NCBI GenBank assembly: GCA_026770585.1
Contig: MU646303.1
Coordinates: 1,634,902-1,649,885 of the forward strand
DNA: 14,984 bases
Reading direction: 5' to 3'
DNA from: Baffinella frigidus
Lineage: Eukaryota > Cryptophyceae > Cryptomonadales > Baffinellaceae
The translations under genes were made by a program, and so were the position numbers. Below are positions 8,001-14,600 of the stretch, one piece after another; within the stretch, counting starts at the first letter, position 1, and the number at the start of each line of letters is the position of its first letter. The notes below the pieces were generated by a model. That model had not been told where the DNA came from. It made no database searches and saw only the letters and a list, made by a program, of their open reading frames with translations.

Positions 8001-11000
8001 CAGTAGGAGAATTCCCGGCGCATCTCCGCCAGGATGTCACCCGGAACCTGGTTTAGGGTTTGTGGTTAGAGTTGAGGGTTGCGCGATCCGCACGCCGGTT
8101 TGAGTTTGATGCGGAGTACTCTCGAGCGGGCACCTACATCCATGATATATATCGAGTGCGCAGCGGCAAGGGCGTCTTGAAGCTAAGCAACCGAAGTTGA
8201 TCAAATCTGATGAGAAACACTGACCTTGGAATCGGGAGCCGGCGTGCCTCCGAGGAACACGGCATCCCAATCTTCGTCCGTAAGATCATCGGGCACCAGC
8301 TTCTCTTCTGCGAAGAGAAACCGCACTTGATTATTCACTTTTGTTCAGGGTTCAGGGTTCAGGGTTCAGGGTTCAGGGTTTAGCGTTTGGGGTTTAGCTT
8401 TTATTATTGGAGGTTTACGGCTGAACGAACCTGTTGTCCTTGATGCAGGCTGAGTGCATCAACGAGAGGCGTGAGGGCCATATAACAGATGGGAGGGGGG
8501 GGGGGAGGGTCTGACCCTGGCGGTGGAGGATGTGGATGATGGTGTAGAGCGCCGTGTAGATCGTCGAATCCGAGAGCGACTCGATCACGCACGCCTCGTC
8601 CCAGGGTAGCCGCGTGCCTAGCCCTGCCATGAAGGGTTTAGGGTTTAGGGTTTAGGGTTCAGGGTTTGGGGTTTAGGGTTTAGGGTTTAGGGTTTATGGT
8701 GTAGGAATCAGGGTTTATGATGTAGGGTTCAGGGTTAAGGGTTTAGTGTTTAGGGTTTAGGGTTTAGGGTTTAGGGTTTAGGGTTTAGGGTTCAGGGTTT
8801 AGCGTTCAGGGTTGAGGGTTTTGGGTATACGGCGCTCAGCCTTGCCAGGGGTGTGAGGTGAGCGTACGTTACATTTTCAAAGGAGCGTTAGCGACTTATC
8901 GAATCGGTCGGTGAGACGGGTTGAGAGCGCGAGAAGCGCGGGGGGGTTGAGAGGGTGAGGGCACCAAACGAGCGCGAACACGCCCACTCGCCCAGCCACG
9001 CCAGCGACTTGTCGAACCTGCCAGGCAGAGCGAGAGATGTTGATCGACGGATGACACGCCTGGATCAACTGCAGCCCAATGCCGCGCGGTCCATCACGTC
9101 GGCGTCACCACCCTAACTGCCCCTCTCGGTCTTTCGGGACTTAGCGAGGTAACCGTGCTTGGTCAGAGGCCAAACAGAGGTATCACAAGGTCTGCTGGAT
9201 CAGAGGCATCGGTATGACACATGCAATGCTGGTCTACAGGGCGGAACAGATGGTTCGCGGATCCTGCGGGCAGCATGAAAGGCATATTCAAGCTGAGCCA
9301 AAAGACGGCATGGTCAGGCAGTGCCTTATAATTAGGTCGTCCCGTATACAAGCGAATTATGTCATTCCTTATAAACAAGCGAATTGGGTCGCCTCTTGAA
9401 CAAGCTGAACCGAAAGACGATATGATGAGGGACCTTGCGCGGGTGTCGGGGGAGTAGAGTTCCAGGGTCGATTTCATGTGCCCCTCCACCTGAAAACCAC
9501 CGGAAAACACAGTCAGGGCACACCCCTGTTATGATCGCATTGCCATCGGCATTTTCAATTTTCAGTGCGCTCACATTTGACCACCGGAAGAGTGGTCAAA
9601 TGCACCAGGAGAGGCGGGAGCTGTGCCGCCGCGAGTCTCTCTACAATCGAGGCTCGTGATTGTTGACTTTTGCAGATATGGCTGTTGAATGTTGACAGGG
9701 ATGTGATGGCGCTGACCTGGGATCGCCACTCCGCCTCGCCATACTTGAGATACCTGCTCCCGCACACGAGTTTTCAGGGTCTAGAACGCGATGCAGGGTC
9801 CTCCACGCGATTCAACTTCAAACAAGCGATTCAGCTTCTATCTATGACGCGATTCATGGTAGACAACGCGATGCAGGGTCATTTTCCACCACACCACCTC
9901 CCACCACCACAAGGATCGCCCCGCGACACTTTACTGAACCAGACACGGTTTGCAGCGCGACGATAAAGCAGTCACGTATACTGCCAAGACAAGCTCCAAA
10001 TAACAAGTCCCCCGTAGGAGTCTCGGATACACCGGCAGTCACACCACGACGATGACTCAACCGAGCAGGGATACTAACAAGGCAAGCTCCAACAAGTCAC
10101 CCGCAGAAGACTCAGACACAGCGGAGGTTCAAGAGGTGGTTCAAGAGGCGGACAGGAACGACATTCGGGCGAAAAAAGAAGGGAGGCGTACCACTGGTCG
10201 GTCAGCGCGACCACGCACGTGTCTCCGGAGCGTGAAACCACCTGCTCAACATCACCGTGCGTTTTGTCAGCACCTCGTAGCGGATTCACCCTAGGCAGGC
10301 CCTACACAGAACGATTTTTTTTTTCCGGATCAGCTCTAGGCGGAAAAGAAACAATGCCCAATGTTATCGCTGGGAAAATAATGCAAGGCGTGTCCTTAGT
10401 CGATTTGACAGTTTGAGCACGGTAGCGGGAGTCGGGAGCACACCTCGGTCTCCGGTTCAGCGTACGACAGCGCCTCGCCGGATGCGATCAGCTGCTCCCG
10501 TACTTTCACCTTCGCCGCCTGAAACCGCACCGCACAGTTTCAGCTGCCAGAACGCACTGCGAAGGTTTAGAGGACCGACCCACCCATTATCTCGCGCACT
10601 TTGACCTTCGCCGCCTGGATGCAAAACGCGCACGTTCAGGTGATGTGGGGGACCCAGCTCTGGGTTACGAGTCTGGGAAACAAGGTGGTCACCAGGCTCG
10701 TCACCTAAGACCCACATAGGACCAATAGACCCACCGGCTCTCCAAAACCTCGCGTTCGGATCGCCGCCTAGAGGCGAAACGCGCAGGTTCAGAGGTGCAG
10801 AGGACCAAGCAAGTGCTCGCGCACTTTGGGCTTCGCTGCCTGAAAGCGCGATGCACAGGTTCAGATGACCAAGCACCCCGCCCGCTCTCCCGTCCAAAAG
10901 TCTGAACTGGTGGCCACCTAGTTCCGGAGACCCCTGGCAAACATCGGGGAACATCCAACCGGGTTGGTGGAAAGCGCGACACGCATGTTCAGATGACCGA

Positions 11001-11631
11001 CCCAACTCAATCAGTTTGATCGTTTGGTGGTATATACGGCACGACGTGCAGCTTACCGACTTGAGTTTCAGGGGTCTGGTGTAGGGGAAAGTTTCAGATG
11101 TCAGGGGGTAGGGGAAAGTTTCAGGGGTCAGGGGTTAGGGGCAAGTTCGAGGGGTCAGGGGGTAGGGGAAAGTTACAGGGGCCAGACAGTAGGGGACAGT
11201 TTCGTTGCAGGGGGGGTCAAGGGGTGGGGGGACGCACCTGGACAGGCTCGCCGGCGAACGGCCCGACCAGCAACGTGCCGTAGCTGAACCTGTGCCGGGC
11301 GTGCATTGTCAGCCACGCCCGGCACATTGTCAGCCTCGCGTCTTCATGCGCTCAATCGGAATTCCGAAAGCCAACGTCGAAGAAGGACTTTTGAGGTACA
11401 TTTCCTCTCCGATAGCTAGGTACTGCGACGGGAAACAGTCGAAGTGTTGTTTCGCGGAAGCGGGTCATGTGCATTCAGGTGATTGTGTGCCAGGCGTACG
11501 AGGTCGCGGGCGTTGCTACATAAATTTTCTCTCGGACGGGAGTGTCTGTGCTGGTCTCTCAGATCCGAGGCGGTAAAACAAGCTGTGTCAGCATAGCAAA
11601 ATTGAGAGAGAGAGATAGAGAGGGAGAGAGG

Positions 11632-11674
<43 letters not shown>

Positions 11675-14600
11675 GTGGGAGGCTGAGTACCCGAGGCGGT
11701 AGCAAGCGCCCTTGGCAGCCTCGAGCTGCACCCGGTCGTTCTGACTCTTCACCTGCCACGTTGGAGCTGAGAGTTTAGGGGTTTAGGGTTGAGCTCCAGC
11801 TTCCACCCAACCATCTCCGACCGCTCAGCAACTGTACTTTGTTGCACTGGCGGCCAGGGACGCTTCCACAAACCCGGCAGCCTGTAACAGCATTGAGGAG
11901 AACATGTGTTCTGGTCGAGCAGGGACTACGCACCCCCCCCTCAAGTGCCCGGGGCCCGGCGCGCATGGACCTCTAGCTCTGTCTCATTCTATTTGGGCTG
12001 GCCAATTTGGTGAGCCCGGGCTCCTTTCCGCTCAAATTGAATAAATATGTACCGCACACCCAGCGTGTCAACTTGAGAATAGTCACACAGTCAACCCGAG
12101 TGAGGCAGCGCTGGGACCTTGAACTCCTTGCACGCATCCACGGCTGAGAGACTTGTCGTCCTACCGCCCGCCCCTCCCCCCTCCCCCCCCCCCCCCCCCA
12201 CGACCTCCGCGTTTCCCGCGGCCGCTGGGAAGGGCATCTGTGTTCGCGCGAGGGGGGGGCAGAGGTCAGAGAATGCGCAGCGAGTCCTGAACACCAGAGT
12301 GTTCCTTCAACGTCCACGTCACGCACACAACATCAACACCCGTGCGGCGGAATTATAGTCTCCATTACTACGTCTCTACTGCTGGTTTCTCGGGTACAAA
12401 TTCCGTGAAACCGCGTCAGGAAAAGAGGGGGAGGGCTGACCTCGAGGATGGGGATGGGTTCCAGGTCTGGTACCAATTCCGTTAAACTGCATCCGGCAAA
12501 ATGGAGGAGAATAGTATCGGAATAGTGATAGGTACGAGGTCCAAAGAGAGAGAGGGTTGACCTCGAGGATGGGGATGGGTTCGAGGTCCATAACCCACTC
12601 GTCCGCCAAACCGTACTTCTCCCGCATCGCCGCCTGCCGACAAGCGAGAAAACGTGAGTGTGAAGGGGTTCGTTTCACTCTCTCGGACACAGAGGAGAGA
12701 GAGATGGTGTTGGTGTATCTCTTTCTAAGACAACGTCGCACGATGAAACCCGGAGAGATGATTGATTCACGTTACTGAGATGTGCGAGCCGTTGTGCGAG
12801 TTACACAGCGGGGGCAAGCCCGGTCAGTTGAAGCACTGCGAAGCTGGTGAGGCCGCGCCCCCCTGGTCCTAGCTCTGCCTCAGTCGGTGTTGCAGACTAT
12901 TCTCAAGTTAAAACTATGGTTGTTTGGTACCAATCCATTAATTTCGGAGCAAACATCAGCCCGGGATCGCTCAAATGGTGAGGCCGAATCAGACTGAGAC
13001 AGAGCTAGTGATCCTCTCCACTCGCCTTGTTTTTGAGGTCCATGAGGGCGATGTAGTCCTCGGGAGAGTCGCTCGGGACTGATGTGACGATGCCCGTGCC
13101 CTTGCCCATCGCGATGTTCAGCAGCGGCAGCGCCCGCACCTGCATCCTCGCTCTGTCTCAGGCTATTTGGGCTCACCAACTTGGTCACTCGGGTTGGCTG
13201 ACTTTTCTCAAGTTGGCACGTCAACTTTAGAGCGGGAAAGAGCCCGGGCGCACGAAATTGGTGAACCCAAATAGACTGGGGCGGAGCCATTCAGGCAGAA
13301 CAGAACATTCAGGCAAAACATCTTGTCTGAGGGACCAACGGGCGAACCTCGCCGCGGGCGGAGAGAGGGGCCTTCATCCGTGCGCCCAGCAGGTCGGCGC
13401 CTGCCACGTCCCCCAGCCACTCCTCCTGCTTCACGGTCTGGGGTTTGGGGTATTGGGTTAAGGGCGCATAATTTAGGGTCTAGGGTTTAGGGTCTAGGGC
13501 CTAGGGTTGAGAGTTTAGGGTTTAGGGTGTAGGGTTTAGGGTTCAGAGTTTCAAAGATTTAGGGTTTGGAGTGTAGGGTCCCGCCCGGCCGGCGCGCAGG
13601 GTCAGCGATAGGGTGGAGCAACCTTCGGCAGGAGGGGTTACAACGTGTGGCGTGGAATACAAGGCAGAGACCCAGTGGACGAGATGGGGCGGACCTCTCC
13701 GGGAGTGAGGGATGTCCTCTGGAACGCGAGGTTCCGTGCCTTCGAACCACTGGCTTGCAAGCAAAACCGCACCGGTTCGGGGACGAAACGGGGGCGTCGG
13801 GCACAGATAGGGTGCGCATAGTGGACGAGATGGGGGTGTTGGAAACTGACATGGTGTACATAGTGGACGAAATGGGGTGTTGGACACAGATGGGGCGGAC
13901 CTCTCCGGGAGTGAGGGACGTGCCCTGGAACGCGAGGTTGCGCGCCGCCTGCCGCGAGCACACCACCACCTGCCACGCGGACGAGTAACCCCTCACCACT
14001 AAAAAAACAACGCTAAACCCCCCACACCAAACCCTGACCCCGAATTACCAACCATTCAGCATACAAAGACGTCCGAAACGCCCCGTGTAAACATATTAAC
14101 GAAAAGGCGGCCCGTGCAAGCTGGGGCGTGCCTTTGCACGCCCCGTTGACAGACTATTCTAAAGTTGACATGCTGAATTTTCCGTACAAATTCGTCAACT
14201 TTGGCGCGAAAAAGGGCAGACTCGCCTCATCGGCGGAGATGCGAAAGACGCCGTAGAGTGCGGGTGAGCCGTCTTTCATGTGCGGGAGCACCCAGCAGTT
14301 GGTCTGCCCGTACATTGTTTCGGGCCGGAGAGTCGCGGCTAGCATGAACACCTGCAGAACGCAGTCCAAACTCACGTTAATACCGAGCACCAACGTTGAA
14401 GGGGGGCGTATCTGGACGTGACTGTGCTTGTTCAGACCTTAGAGCCCTTGATCGAATCTTCGAGCGCAGCGACCGCCTTAGGAAGCTCGAGAAGCTCCAT
14501 CTTGATGGCCGTGTACTCCTGAGGACACACACCTTCCCCGGACGCCCGGTCGTGATCCGCGCAGATCTGCACGTGACCGCGTTTACAACACACCAACTTG

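Larger units (their letters stand above)
10519..11237. repeat. LARS intron 10: about five diverged repeat units plus a 28-bp minisatellite
   Basis: 719 bp. The motif gaaa.cgc.....gcacrgttcag(a)tgacc recurs near 10521, 10619, 10774, 10849 and 10970. Two of the units carry copies of the exon 11 start. A separate tandem array (ggggaaagtttcaggggtcag-type) fills 11065-11205. Confidence 0.8.

Noticed and set aside
8877-9068. Minus-strand ORF with [12 protein letters not shown] as a possible WACSR exon
   Set aside because: The frame starting at 9017 gives [12 protein letters not shown] with correct phase on both sides, so the other frame is a shadow.
10457-11005. 182-codon minus-strand ORF, one of the longest in the window
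   Set aside because: It spans intron 10 repeats and reads exon 11 in the wrong frame (the homologous frame gives [10 protein letters not shown]). Repetitive composition, no family likeness.
13566-13999. Overlapping plus and minus ORFs of 112-146 codons
   Set aside because: The minus-strand frame contains exon 4 and its echo, but the parts between are tandem intron repeats. Only 13901-13969 aligns with LARS.
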